From: JADJXM01 sp937967285
GTDB taxonomy: Bacteria > Acidobacteriota > Blastocatellia > RBC074
NCBI GenBank assembly: GCA_050249535.1
Contig: JBFWQI010000004.1
Coordinates: 62,001 to 126,000, forward strand
Direction of reading: 5' to 3'
DNA: 64,000 nucleotides
Made by a program: the position numbers and the translations under genes. The notes below the pieces were generated by a model that was given only the letters and a program-made list of their open reading frames with translations, had not been told where the DNA came from and did not search any database. Below are positions 24,756-33,872 of this stretch, one piece after another. Numbering within the stretch: the stretch's first letter is position 1; each line of letters starts with the position of its first letter.

Positions 24756-26135
24756 TTACTTCTTCTGTTCCGTCTGAACCTCCTGGGCTACGGGCTTGTT
24801 GAAGAAGCTCCTGCCCAGGTTGACGAAGTCGTTGACGAAGACGAACCCCATCAGCAGCAGAACCATTACGAAACCTACCTGCTGGAACCTCTCCCTGACA
24901 TTCATCGTCAGCGTCAGGCCGACCAGTCCCATCAGCGATTCGATGATGATCAGCAGGATCACTCCGCCGTCGAGCACAGGGATCGGCAGCAGGTTGAAGA
25001 TGCCCAGATTGAGGCTGAGCATTCCCATCAGCTTGACCGTTCCGGCCCATCCGGCGACGTCATACGTATTGACCGTCTCCTGCGCGATCTTGACGGGTCC
25101 GCCGACCGCGTCGCGCGCCGAGCGCCTGCCGCTGAAGATCTGCTTGAACGCCACGCCCGTCAGGCGCAGCCACATCCAGTTGTACTCCCATCCGTATTTC
25201 AGAGCGGAGGCGAAGGATGTCGTCTTGATGAAGACCGAGAGGTCGGGAGCGAATCCGAGCTTGTATTCGCCGTCCTGCAGAACAGGGGTCACGTTGAGCT
25301 GCGCCGGGCCCGAGTCCCGCTCGACCTGGAGGGCGATCTGCCGGCCTTCGCTTTCGCGAAGGATATCCTTGAACTGGTGCCACGCAGTGATCTTCTGACC
25401 GTTGACGCTGACGATCCGGTCGCCGGCCTTGAGCCCCGCCTGCCCGGCCGGCATGTCCGGCCTGACACCGAGGACCCGAACGTTCTCGAGCCCGATGTAC
25501 GGCTCGATTCCCGATTCGCCGATCTTCTCATTCTCGATCTGTCGCGTCGAAGGCGTCAGCGCCAGGTTCCGCGGACTCCCCGATCGCTCGACCGTCAGCG
25601 GTATGGTCTCGCCCGGCCGCAGCATGACGTCGAGTTCGATGTCGCGCCACTTCGGATTCTCGCGACCGTGATAGTTGAGGATTCTGTCGCCCGGCTGAAG
25701 CCCCGCCTTCTCGGCGGCCGAGCCGGCCATGACACGTCCGATGACGGGCTGCTGAACCTGATCGGCTGAATCCCTGAACCCGATCATGATCCCGATGGCG
25801 GGAATCAGCAGTGCGGTCGCGATGTTGAAGACCGGGCCGGCCAGTGCCACCAGGAACCGCTTCCACTTGGGATGGGCCAGAAACTCGTCGATCGAGCCTT
25901 CGCTCTCGCCCTGCAGCATCTCCATGTTCTCGCCACGGAATTTGACGTATCCGCCGAGTGGAATCGCGCTGATCCGGTAATCGGTTTCGCCGATCCTGAA
26001 ACCGATCAGCCGCGGGCCGAAGCCGACCGAGAATGTCTCGACCGCTATTCCCAGCATCTTGGCGACGATGAAGTGCCCGAACTCATGGATCACGATCATC
26101 GCGCAAAGGATAACGACAAATGCTACATAACCCAC
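24756..26135 (-). CDS. rseP: RIP metalloprotease RseP (site-2 protease)
   Basis: A 459-residue inner-membrane zinc protease that performs intramembrane cleavage of anti-sigma factors and signal peptides. VIHEFGHFIVAK supplies His17, Glu18 and His21. Two PDZ domains follow (about 125-210 and 215-300), and NLLPIPVLDGG near residue 400 supplies the third zinc ligand. The start is GTG 26135 with AAGGAG 8 bp upstream. It is not beside dxr or bamA, its usual neighbours in proteobacteria. Confidence 0.95.
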   Translation of the reverse strand: MGYVAFVVILCAMIVIHEFGHFIVAKMLGIAVETFSVGFGPRLIGFRIGETDYRISAIPLGGYVKFRGENMEMLQGESEGSIDEFLAHPKWKRFLVALAGPVFNIATALLIPAIGIMIGFRDSADQVQQPVIGRVMAGSAAEKAGLQPGDRILNYHGRENPKWRDIELDVMLRPGETIPLTVERSGSPRNLALTPSTRQIENEKIGESGIEPYIGLENVRVLGVRPDMPAGQAGLKAGDRIVSVNGQKITAWHQFKDILRESEGRQIALQVERDSGPAQLNVTPVLQDGEYKLGFAPDLSVFIKTTSFASALKYGWEYNWMWLRLTGVAFKQIFSGRRSARDAVGGPVKIAQETVNTYDVAGWAGTVKLMGMLSLNLGIFNLLPIPVLDGGVILLIIIESLMGLVGLTLTMNVRERFQQVGFVMVLLLMGFVFVNDFVNLGRSFFNKPVAQEVQTEQKK

Positions 26136-26267
26136 CTGATTACTCCTTCTCGGGACAGGGACTCAGGCCCGGTCCGCAATACGTGTCGATTCACGTCATT
26201 TACCATCTTGAGACTCCGGCCAGTTTATTTCACTACAGTGATGCTGTCAAAGTACCGCGGGAAAGTG

Positions 26268-26292
26268 AAATGGCGCCCCGGAGGCGCCATTT
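26268..26292 (-). terminator. terminator after the pilin gene
   Basis: AAATGGCGCC at 26268-26277 pairs perfectly with GGCGCCATTT at 26283-26292 around a 5-base loop, 33 bp past the pilin stop codon. Confidence 0.7.
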
Positions 26293-26324
26293 CCATCTGT
26301 CTGCATTGAACCGTGGAGATGCGG

Positions 26325-26816
<492 letters not shown>

Positions 26817-26837
26817 AATGCTTCCAAGCTCCTTAAA

Positions 26838-26987
26838 AAGTAGAAAGTGGAAAGTAGAAAGCAGAAAGATATTGTTATCTTTCCATTTTATACAATCCGC
26901 TTTTTTCCGAATCAGGTTCTGACATTGTGCTCTCTTGCGGCCGGGGACTGATAAAAATAGAAAGCAGAAAGTAGAAAGTAGAAAGAG
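26838..26987. repeat. GTAGAAA/GCAGAAA arrays upstream of the pilin gene, copy 2
   Basis: Two arrays in the same orientation lie at 26838-26868 and 26957-26987 (AGAAAGT/AGAAAGC heptads), separated by 88 bp of unrelated sequence. They fill most of the 350-bp gap 26817-27166 between the pilin and M50 genes. No gene was seen in this gap. Confidence 0.65.
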
Positions 26988-27166
26988 AATGTAAAGGGCC
27001 GATATCCGGCCGGTTCGATCGCTGCTTTCCCCTCTCTAACGACCGATATCGAGATCGGTTCCAATAATACATTAACCCGGGGTCCGGCGGGAAGTTCATG
27101 AGGGCTCAAAACCCCGTCTCCACGGGAAGAACGGAGTTTACTCTTTTTCGGACCGGCGATCCAGTG

Positions 27167-27865
27167 TCAGAATCCGGGCATGTGAGCGCGGTAGCTTCTG
27201 AGCGCCAGGAGAAGCGTCAGGATCGAGAGGATCAGCCAGAAGACAGCCCACGCCGTCGCGGGGATCAGCGTCAGTCGCTCCATTGTCACCGCATCGCTCG
27301 GGACGCTGGTCATGGCGGAGGCCCAGAAGAGAGTCCGCAGATCGAACAGCGCGTTGAGACAGCACTGAACGGCGAGAAAGCTCAGAAAGAGATGCGCGGT
27401 CCGTTCCTTGAAGGAGAGCGCCACCCACATCAGCCCCGCGGTCAGAATCAGTCCCAGCACCCAGCTGAACGGATCGCGCGCGAAGAAGGCCGTCAGAGCC
27501 AGAATGATCGCAGCACAGACCGTCAGGACGGCACGCGGGCGGTCTCCGCGGCTGCCCAGAATCAGCAGCGCGGCTCCGAACGCGGTCGTCGTCAGATATC
27601 CGGCGCTGGCTATCACCATCTGGATGCCGCCTCGCGTGTACGTCTCACCGCTCGCATCGGCGTAGATGACCAGGCTGTCGACCGAACCGAGAGTCGCCAG
27701 TGCCGCCAGCGCATGCCCGCCCTCGTGAATGAAGGTGATGAACAGCCTGATCGGATAGACCGCCACCCACGCCAGTGGAACGAATGAGATGATCAGTGTC
27801 AGGACGGTCGCAATCAGCAGAAACCTGAATCCGTCCTTCCCTTTTTTCGTGGCTTTCCTGCTCAT
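27167..27865 (-). CDS. M50-like membrane metalloprotease
   Basis: A 232-residue protein with about six hydrophobic spans. FIHEGGHAL supplies His47, Glu48 and His51 of an M50B-type zinc site within the first membrane region. This resembles the peptidase_M50B-like family found in actinobacteria and acidobacteria, whose substrates are mostly unknown. A purine-rich GAAGGGG ends 2 bp before the ATG, an unusually short spacing. It is followed on the same strand by the pilin gene. Confidence 0.78.
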   Translation of the reverse strand: MSRKATKKGKDGFRFLLIATVLTLIISFVPLAWVAVYPIRLFITFIHEGGHALAALATLGSVDSLVIYADASGETYTRGGIQMVIASAGYLTTTAFGAALLILGSRGDRPRAVLTVCAAIILALTAFFARDPFSWVLGLILTAGLMWVALSFKERTAHLFLSFLAVQCCLNALFDLRTLFWASAMTSVPSDAVTMERLTLIPATAWAVFWLILSILTLLLALRSYRAHMPGF

Positions 27866-27896
27866 ATCCCCTTCTACGCCCTGAGCATCAAAAAGT

Positions 27897-28352
27897 TTAT
27901 TCTTTCAGGTCATCGGCGCTCAGCCAGCCGATCTGTCCGAATCCGGCGATGAACTGCGCGCGCACGACCTCGATGACGTAAAACCTGAAATCGCCCAGCT
28001 GGAGCAGATTCTCCGACTCCGGAAACCGCTGCAGATAGACGGTCAGAGCCTCCTCGAGACGGTCCTCCGCGATCGGTTCGGCCTTTCCGGCTATCGCCAG
28101 GCGCGCTCCGGCCTGTGGATTGTCGCGCGCAGCCGAATCCTGAATGAAGAGCGAGACGCGCCCGTCCTCGACGATATTCTTCGTGTGCTCGGCAAGCCCG
28201 CTGACGAGAATAACCGGCTCGCCGCTTCCGAGTACGGCATAGGAGATCAGCGATCCGAACGGCCATCCGTCCAGCTTCGCCGAGATCGTCGAAAGCACGC
28301 CGTGCTTCTCCCGTCTCAGCATATCCTTCGCCATTTGCGATCTTTCGCTCAT
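27897..28352 (-). CDS. pyridoxamine 5'-phosphate oxidase-like flavin-binding protein
   Basis: A 151-residue split-barrel protein of the PPOX/HugZ group, binding FMN or a related cofactor. The segments GVLSTISAKLDGWPFGS (about 18-34), ILVSGLAEHTKNI and RLAIAGKAEPI fit. The start is ATG 28352, with AGGAGGT 7 bp upstream; a longer frame to 28511 has no ribosome site. It is divergent from the thioesterase at 28499. Confidence 0.83.
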   Translation of the reverse strand: MSERSQMAKDMLRREKHGVLSTISAKLDGWPFGSLISYAVLGSGEPVILVSGLAEHTKNIVEDGRVSLFIQDSAARDNPQAGARLAIAGKAEPIAEDRLEEALTVYLQRFPESENLLQLGDFRFYVIEVVRAQFIAGFGQIGWLSADDLKE

Positions 28353-28498
28353 TCGATTTACCTCCTGACAAGATAATTGCGGATCGAATTTACTGTATTT
28401 TTCCTGACCGACTGATAGTAAATTAAGACGCCGGCGGTGAGCCGACGAAAAAACTATATCACCGCCAGATCGGTAACAGGAGGAAACAGGATAAATAA

Positions 28499-28933
28499 AT
28501 GAGCGATACACCGAAAAGCAGGGAATTCGATCTGCTCAAACCGGCATCTGAGAAGAATCCTTTTCTGAAATTCATGGGGATCGAGCTGCTGGACGCCGGG
28601 GCAGGCTGGGCGAGGATGAAGATGAGCTTCCGCGAGGACCTGCTTCAGCCGTTCACGATGCACGGAGGCGCGATCTACAGTCTGGCCGATTCCGCAGCCG
28701 CGCATGCGGCAATGACGCACGTCGTCCCCGACCAGTATGTGACCACAGTCGAGCAGCGAATCAATTTTCTCAAGGCCGTTCGCGACCAGGATATATTCGC
28801 CGATGCGCAGGTGGTCAACCTGGGCCGGACTCTGGTCTACGTCGAAGTTACGCTCCACTCCGCGGAGGGAAAGCTGATCGGTCGCAGCGCCGCCACCCTG
28901 ATGCGCCTCGATCGCGATAGAATCGTCAAATAG
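28499..28933 (+). CDS. PaaI-family hotdog thioesterase
   Basis: A 144-residue hotdog-fold acyl-CoA thioesterase. The catalytic motif MHGGAIYSLADSAAAHAA (about 54-71) is characteristic of the PaaI/YbgC group, and TTVEQRINFLKAV follows. The substrate is unknown. AGGAGG lies about 14 bp upstream, with a second weak site closer. A terminator hairpin follows. Confidence 0.88.
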   Translation: MSDTPKSREFDLLKPASEKNPFLKFMGIELLDAGAGWARMKMSFREDLLQPFTMHGGAIYSLADSAAAHAAMTHVVPDQYVTTVEQRINFLKAVRDQDIFADAQVVNLGRTLVYVEVTLHSAEGKLIGRSAATLMRLDRDRIVK

Positions 28934-28983
28934 GCTGACGTTCAATCGGATCTTTTTCGTATGCCGAATATACCATTTGGTGC

Positions 28984-29010
28984 AAAAACCCCGGTCAATC
29001 GACCGGGTTT
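28984..29010 (+). terminator. terminator after the thioesterase gene
   Basis: CCCGGTC pairs with GACCGGG around AATC, flanked by an A-run on the left and TTT on the right, as in a bidirectional intrinsic terminator. Confidence 0.65.
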
Positions 29011-29136
29011 ATAGCATAAATCCTTTATTTTGAAGCGTATGGCAGAGTTACCCATCGCCTGGTCGCGGCATCGTAATTGCTTGTATATTAATAAGATAGA
29101 GTAGGATTATTATCTGAAGCGAAGATGGAGGCGATT

Positions 29137-31146
29137 ATGAGAGAAGCGACAGTGAGGTACGGAAGAGTGATGAGGCAGGGGTTCCGGCTGCTGACGATGC
29201 TGTTGCTGGCCCTACCGTTGAGCGTCTCCGGTCAGACGGCGAACGATCCGGTGATCCGCGTGGCGCGAGTCAGTCTGATTGATGGCGATGTCAGCTATCA
29301 GCGGGCGAACGATTCGAGGACGGAATGGTACGACGCCTCGCTCAACATGCCGCTCGATGAGAACGATCAGATCTTCAGCGGACCGGGCGGACGGGCTGAG
29401 ATACAGCTCAGCGGTCGCAATATCGTCAGGATATATCGCGACACGAATCTGCGATTCACACGCTTCAATACCGCGACGGTTCAGATGGCGCTGCCGGTCG
29501 GAACCGCCACCTTCAGGATCGACAGCCTCGACAAGAGGCAGTTCTACATCCTCGATGCCACGGATCCGAACCAGAACGATCCCGTCTACTTCGAGGTCGA
29601 TACGCCGACTGTCGCAATCGTCTTCGAGAAGGAAGGACTCTATCGCGTCAATGTCGCTGAGGACGGCACAACCGAGGTCATAGTCCGCAAGGGGAGAGCT
29701 TCCGTCTACAACCAGGAGATCGGCGAGGTCGCCGTCAAGCAGGGTCGACGGATGATCGTCGAGGGCAACGACAACTACTACCAGATCTCCCGGCTCGAGG
29801 ATAAGGACGGATGGGACCGCTGGAACGAGAGCCGTGACAACGAACTTTTCGCACGCCTGGACGATTACCGCAGTTCACGCTACATCCCCGGTTCGCTCCC
29901 CGGAGTCTATGATCTGGACGTCTATGGCGACTGGGTTCAGTCGCCCGATTACGGCTGGATCTGGGGACCGCGCGCCGTGCCGGCGGGATGGGCGCCGTAT
30001 CGCCAGGGTTACTGGCGATGGTATTCGTCCTACGGCTGGACCTGGATCTCGTACGAACCGTGGGGCTGGGTGCCCTACCACTACGGTCGCTGGGCTTACT
30101 GGCGAAGCAGATGGTACTGGGTCCCGAGCGTCAGTTACGGCTCAGGGATCGGTTACGGCTGGAACTGGTCTCCGCATCTGGTCACATTCTTCGGCTGGGG
30201 CGGCTACAACCGCGGCTACCGTGACGGGTTCCGCGACGGATACCGAAACGGGCTGAGAGACGGATGGCTGGGGTGGTGTCCGCTTGCGCCGGGCGAAGCG
30301 TTTCATGGACGGCGTCCGAGAAGCGGTTCGCCGGATATCGCGCCGAGATCGCTCGACGCCTACCGCAACCACAACGTCCCCGGCGGATTGAGCATGCTCG
30401 AAAGCCGCAAGTTCGATCAGGGACGAGTGGTCGTCGGGAGCGATGTGCTGACCGCTCCGCCGAGGGAGATCGCCGGACGGAGGGTCGAATCCGCCCCGGT
30501 GCAGATCAATCCCGTTGAATTGAAACCGAGCGCCCCGGCGCCCGTCAGAACATCTCCGATCGAGCGCGGATCGATGGCCCGCAGGATCGAGGCGCCGGTC
30601 ATCGAGCGGCGCCCGGCCGGCGTCAACGCACCTTCGCGATCTGTTCAGGACGGAGTGGTTGTTCCCGCAGCGCCGGAACGCAAAACAGATACCCGTATCT
30701 CGGACGGCGTCATTCAGCGTTCGGACCGGCCGGCGAGAAATACCGATTACCGGACCGTCGAGAGAAGCGCTCCACCCGACTGGACCGTCCCGCGACCGAG
30801 CCGTGAATCGAATCGCGAATCGGCTTCGCCCGGACGGACCCCGGATCGAACGGTTCGACCGGAGATGCCGTCGCGTACAGAACCGCCGCGGAGAGTTGAA
30901 CCTCCGCCGCAGAGAATCGAGAGACGTGAAGTTCCGCGCGAAGTTCCGCGCGAAGTTCCGCGCGAAACAAGGCGACCCGAACCTCCGCCGGCAAGGTCTC
31001 CGATGCCTTCGCGTGAAGCTGAACGGCCGTCTACGCCGCCGCCTGCTCGACCCAGTCCGTCCCCGAGCGCGCCTTCGCGAGGCAGCAGCCCCGAGAAACG
31101 ACCCGAAAGACCGGCCATGCCGGAACGTAAACCGATCGAGAACTGA
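29137..31146 (+). CDS. exported FecR-domain protein with Tyr/Trp-rich region and Pro/Arg-rich tail
   Basis: A 669-residue exported protein. After the signal peptide (LLTMLLLALPLSVSG) come a FecR-like domain (about 45-215: FSGPGGRAEIQLSGRNIVRI, ASVYNQEIGEVAV) and a DUF6600-like section rich in W, Y and G (about 250-370). A tandem GYRDGFRDGYRNGLRDG follows, then about 280 residues of low-complexity Pro/Arg/Glu/Ser sequence. A 12-bp unit encoding EVPR is tandemly repeated three times near 30929-30964. TGGAGG lies 5 bp before ATG 29137, so this start is preferred over ATG 29125. No sigma factor or TonB receptor is adjacent, so a FecR regulatory role is doubtful. Confidence 0.8.
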   Translation: MREATVRYGRVMRQGFRLLTMLLLALPLSVSGQTANDPVIRVARVSLIDGDVSYQRANDSRTEWYDASLNMPLDENDQIFSGPGGRAEIQLSGRNIVRIYRDTNLRFTRFNTATVQMALPVGTATFRIDSLDKRQFYILDATDPNQNDPVYFEVDTPTVAIVFEKEGLYRVNVAEDGTTEVIVRKGRASVYNQEIGEVAVKQGRRMIVEGNDNYYQISRLEDKDGWDRWNESRDNELFARLDDYRSSRYIPGSLPGVYDLDVYGDWVQSPDYGWIWGPRAVPAGWAPYRQGYWRWYSSYGWTWISYEPWGWVPYHYGRWAYWRSRWYWVPSVSYGSGIGYGWNWSPHLVTFFGWGGYNRGYRDGFRDGYRNGLRDGWLGWCPLAPGEAFHGRRPRSGSPDIAPRSLDAYRNHNVPGGLSMLESRKFDQGRVVVGSDVLTAPPREIAGRRVESAPVQINPVELKPSAPAPVRTSPIERGSMARRIEAPVIERRPAGVNAPSRSVQDGVVVPAAPERKTDTRISDGVIQRSDRPARNTDYRTVERSAPPDWTVPRPSRESNRESASPGRTPDRTVRPEMPSRTEPPRRVEPPPQRIERREVPREVPREVPRETRRPEPPPARSPMPSREAERPSTPPPARPSPSPSAPSRGSSPEKRPERPAMPERKPIEN

Positions 31147-31180
31147 AGATCAGTTCTCGATCGAAAATATGTGAAAATAA

Positions 31181-31392
31181 GTAACTGCTCAACCCACGGA
31201 GGGGAAAAGAACATTTGACAGGATACAGGATTTACAGGATTAAGTCTGAGGGTATTCAGGCCCGTATTCTCTGGCAAATGAACTTCGACTTATATTCGAG
31301 CTTATTTTATCCTTAGGTTTAATCCTGTAAATCCTGTCAAATCCTGTAAATCCTGTCTAATCTCTTCTTTGCTTCAAAGGCTGAGCAGTTAC
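31181..31392. mobile_element. IS66-type MITE with ACAGGATT repeats
   Basis: A 212-bp non-coding element. The perfect 11-bp ends are GTAACTGCTCA (31181-31191) and TGAGCAGTTAC (31382-31392). Inside are inverted arms of degenerate ACAGGATTT repeats (31216-31243 and 31319-31356). The flanking 8-mers GAAAATAA (31173-31180) and GAAGATAA (31393-31400) match at 7 of 8 positions, as expected of a target duplication. The ends match those of the element at 54781. Confidence 0.72.
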
Positions 31393-31401
31393 GAAGATAA
31401 A

Positions 31402-31434
31402 AACGGGACGCGATTTCGATCATCGCGTCCCGTT
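31402..31434. terminator. strong hairpin terminator
   Basis: AACGGGACGCGAT at 31402-31414 pairs perfectly with ATCGCGTCCCGTT at 31422-31434 around a 7-base loop. A run of A on the left gives a T-tract for the leftward gene at 31461. Confidence 0.75.
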
Positions 31435-31460
31435 CTGCATTTCAACTTATTACTGAAATA

Positions 31461-31685
31461 TCAGGATTGAGCCTGAAACGTGCGATACGGGTTCTCCCGC
31501 GCGTAGTTGTATGCCGTCCACGCTGAAATGATGTGGCAGACCCAGCCGAGCAGGCCGCCGGTTCCGATCCAGAAACCCGGCGTGATGATCAGCCAGAATA
31601 TCCCTCGGAGAATTTTTCCGTTGTAGATCTGCCCGACGCCGGGAACAATTAAACTCAATACCGCTGCAATTCCAGGGTTCCTCAT
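31461..31685 (-). CDS. small TM2-like membrane protein
   Basis: A 74-residue protein with two hydrophobic spans (about 5-22 and 28-50). The pattern PGVGQIYNGKILRGIFWLI resembles TM2-domain or DUF5683-like proteins. Function is unknown. AAGGAGG sits 6 bp before the ATG, which makes this small gene credible, and a strong terminator follows it. The preceding flavoprotein gene ends 63 bp upstream on the same strand. Confidence 0.75.
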   Translation of the reverse strand: MRNPGIAAVLSLIVPGVGQIYNGKILRGIFWLIITPGFWIGTGGLLGWVCHIISAWTAYNYARENPYRTFQAQS

Positions 31686-31748
31686 TTCCCGCCTCCTTCA
31701 GACAGTGATACGAAACAGAGCAGTGAAAAGTTGGAGAAAATTTCGGCA

Positions 31749-32873
31749 TCAGAAGACGGCGCGGTTTCTGACAGTCTGCTTGCTGTCGAGCGAGAATCGG
31801 GGTTCCGGATCGGAATCGCCGAGGATGATCGAGGCCGCGTACTCGCCGATCGCCGGTCCGTGCTTGAACCCGTGGCCGGAGCCTCCTCCGACCAGCCAGA
31901 CGTCGTCGAATTCCGGGTGGCGGTCGATCAGGAAATTGCCGTCCGAAGTGTTTTCGTACTGGCAGACCCGCGTCTCGATAACCGGGGCCCCGGCCAGAGC
32001 GGGAAACCTGAGCGCGAGGAACGATCTGACCTCCGCCAGAATCGCGTCGGTCGTCGTTCTTTCGGTCGAATCCGGATCGATCTCGCTGCCGTGACGATCA
32101 AGCGCCAGCTTGAAACCGCGATGTTCGATGTCCGGCAGGCCGTACATCTCAGCGCCGAAATCGATCCAGGCAGGCAGACGCGAAAACCGATCATCTCCCG
32201 CCGGCGGGCCGAAGAAGAAGACCTCCTGGCGAGTCGGATGGATCCGCCGGCCGAGCAGATCGGGAAAGAGTTTCGGCAGCCAGGGGCCGCACGCGAAAAC
32301 GTACCGGTCCGCCTCGATCCGGGCGCCGTCGGCCGTTGCGATCAGCCGGCCGGATGGCGCGACGCATTGACTGTAGCTGCCGCCGGAGGCGACGAAGTCG
32401 TCAACCACGGCCTGCACCGCCCGCCTCGCCATCAATACACCGCTCCCGGGCTCAAAAATCGCCCAGCTCACGTCACCGAAACTTATCTGCGGATAACGGC
32501 GCTCCAGATCCTGACGGCCGAGTTGTTCGAACTCTATGCCGACCGCGGTCAGCGTGCGAAGCGTTGCGATAGTGTACGGATCGTCCTCGCGCGCCATCCA
32601 GAGCACGCCGGTACCATGAAACAGCTCTTTTCCGCTTCTCGCTGCAAGTTCCTTCCATTTCCCGAGGGCAGTGTTCGACCAGCGGGTGTAGATTTCATCG
32701 GCGCCGTACCCCATCCTGATGATCCGCGTCTCTCCGCCCGAACTCGAACGACTGTTGCCCGGCCCGTATGCATCGAGCAGACAGACCTTCGCCCCGGACC
32801 GCGCCAGATGGTTCGCGATCCAGCTTCCGAAGACGCCCGCCCCGATGACCGCCACATCGAATCCCGCGCTCAT
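31749..32873 (-). CDS. FAD-dependent amine oxidase (sarcosine oxidase/SolA-like)
   Basis: A 374-residue flavoprotein of the DAO/MSOX family oxidising a secondary N-methyl amine. The FAD motif VIGAGVFGSWIANHLA lies at about 9-24. CQYENTSDGNFLIDRH (near 310-325) holds the Cys that covalently binds FAD in monomeric sarcosine oxidase, and GGGSGHGFKHGPAIGE is the second FAD site. The exact substrate (sarcosine, N-methyltryptophan, pipecolate) is not determinable. Confidence 0.9.
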   Translation of the reverse strand: MSAGFDVAVIGAGVFGSWIANHLARSGAKVCLLDAYGPGNSRSSSGGETRIIRMGYGADEIYTRWSNTALGKWKELAARSGKELFHGTGVLWMAREDDPYTIATLRTLTAVGIEFEQLGRQDLERRYPQISFGDVSWAIFEPGSGVLMARRAVQAVVDDFVASGGSYSQCVAPSGRLIATADGARIEADRYVFACGPWLPKLFPDLLGRRIHPTRQEVFFFGPPAGDDRFSRLPAWIDFGAEMYGLPDIEHRGFKLALDRHGSEIDPDSTERTTTDAILAEVRSFLALRFPALAGAPVIETRVCQYENTSDGNFLIDRHPEFDDVWLVGGGSGHGFKHGPAIGEYAASIILGDSDPEPRFSLDSKQTVRNRAVF

Positions 32874-33007
32874 CCTTTTTACCCTCCGGATCTGCCCCGA
32901 TCGTCGAGTCGGGGTTTTACCTGACCACGTCGCCGGGCCTGAGATGACAGGCCTGACTGATTTTGCTTTTCTATTCGAATATCAAATCCTGTACAATTTC
33001 CGCGTCT

Positions 33008-33808
33008 ATGCCAAACACTAAAACAAAGAGAGCCTCTGTCGGCACTCATCCGGCTCCTCCGGGCATGACTGATGCCAGGCAGTTGATCGACGATAAAATA
33101 CGTCGCTTCGAATCCGCGCTGGACAATCATCACCGGAAGGCCGCTGCCGGAGTCGAAGGGCTCTTCGAGCTGATCGGCAATCTGCGCCGGTCGATCACCC
33201 TGCTCGATCCGGATACCGGGGACCGCATCTCCGTGCAGATCGAACTGCACTCGATTCTGGACGAGATGGTGATGAAGGCTGTCTCGAGACTGATCGAATC
33301 GAGCGCCACCGAAGCCCTCGGGCTCGCCCGCAGGGATGCGGTTACAGGGCTTCCCAATCGGGCCGCCTTCGAACAGCACCTGGTCGAGGAGGTTGAACGC
33401 GCCAGATCCTTCGGCCGTCAGCTTTCGGTCATCATCTTCGACGTCGACCGGTTCAAGGGAATCAATGACCGTTTCGGCCACCCTTCAGGCGATATGGTTC
33501 TGAAGGAGGTGGCGGGAGTCATCCGCTCATCGCTCAGAAAGAGCGACATGGTGTTCCGTTACGGCGGCGACGAATTCGCCGCCATCTGCCCTGCCGCATC
33601 TGATCACTCGACGAGAATCATACTGCCCCGTATCGACCGCCGGCTGTTCGAGCATTTTTCAGGGTCATCCGTCCCCGGACCGGTCGGCGTCAGCGCCGGA
33701 GCCGCCACGTTTCCGGTCGACGGAGCTGACGCACAGACGCTGGTTCAGGAAGCGGATCAGCGGCTCTACCGGCGCAAGCACGAAAACCGCCGGCAATCAG
33801 CCGGTTGA
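33008..33808 (+). CDS. diguanylate cyclase (GGDEF domain)
   Basis: A 266-residue protein. The N-terminal 90 residues form a helical region without a recognised sensor. The GGDEF domain starts near DAVTGLPNRAAFEQ (about 113) and carries the intact RYGGDEFAAI signature. Five residues before it is RKSD, matching the RxxD inhibitory c-di-GMP site, so product inhibition is expected. The start is ATG 33008. A sensor kinase follows 64 bp later in the same direction. Confidence 0.92.
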   Translation: MPNTKTKRASVGTHPAPPGMTDARQLIDDKIRRFESALDNHHRKAAAGVEGLFELIGNLRRSITLLDPDTGDRISVQIELHSILDEMVMKAVSRLIESSATEALGLARRDAVTGLPNRAAFEQHLVEEVERARSFGRQLSVIIFDVDRFKGINDRFGHPSGDMVLKEVAGVIRSSLRKSDMVFRYGGDEFAAICPAASDHSTRIILPRIDRRLFEHFSGSSVPGPVGVSAGAATFPVDGADAQTLVQEADQRLYRRKHENRRQSAG

Positions 33809-33872
33809 TCGGACAGTTTCGGCGTCCTCACCTGCCGGATGTTTTATTGATCGCAGGAAGAATTATCCTAAC

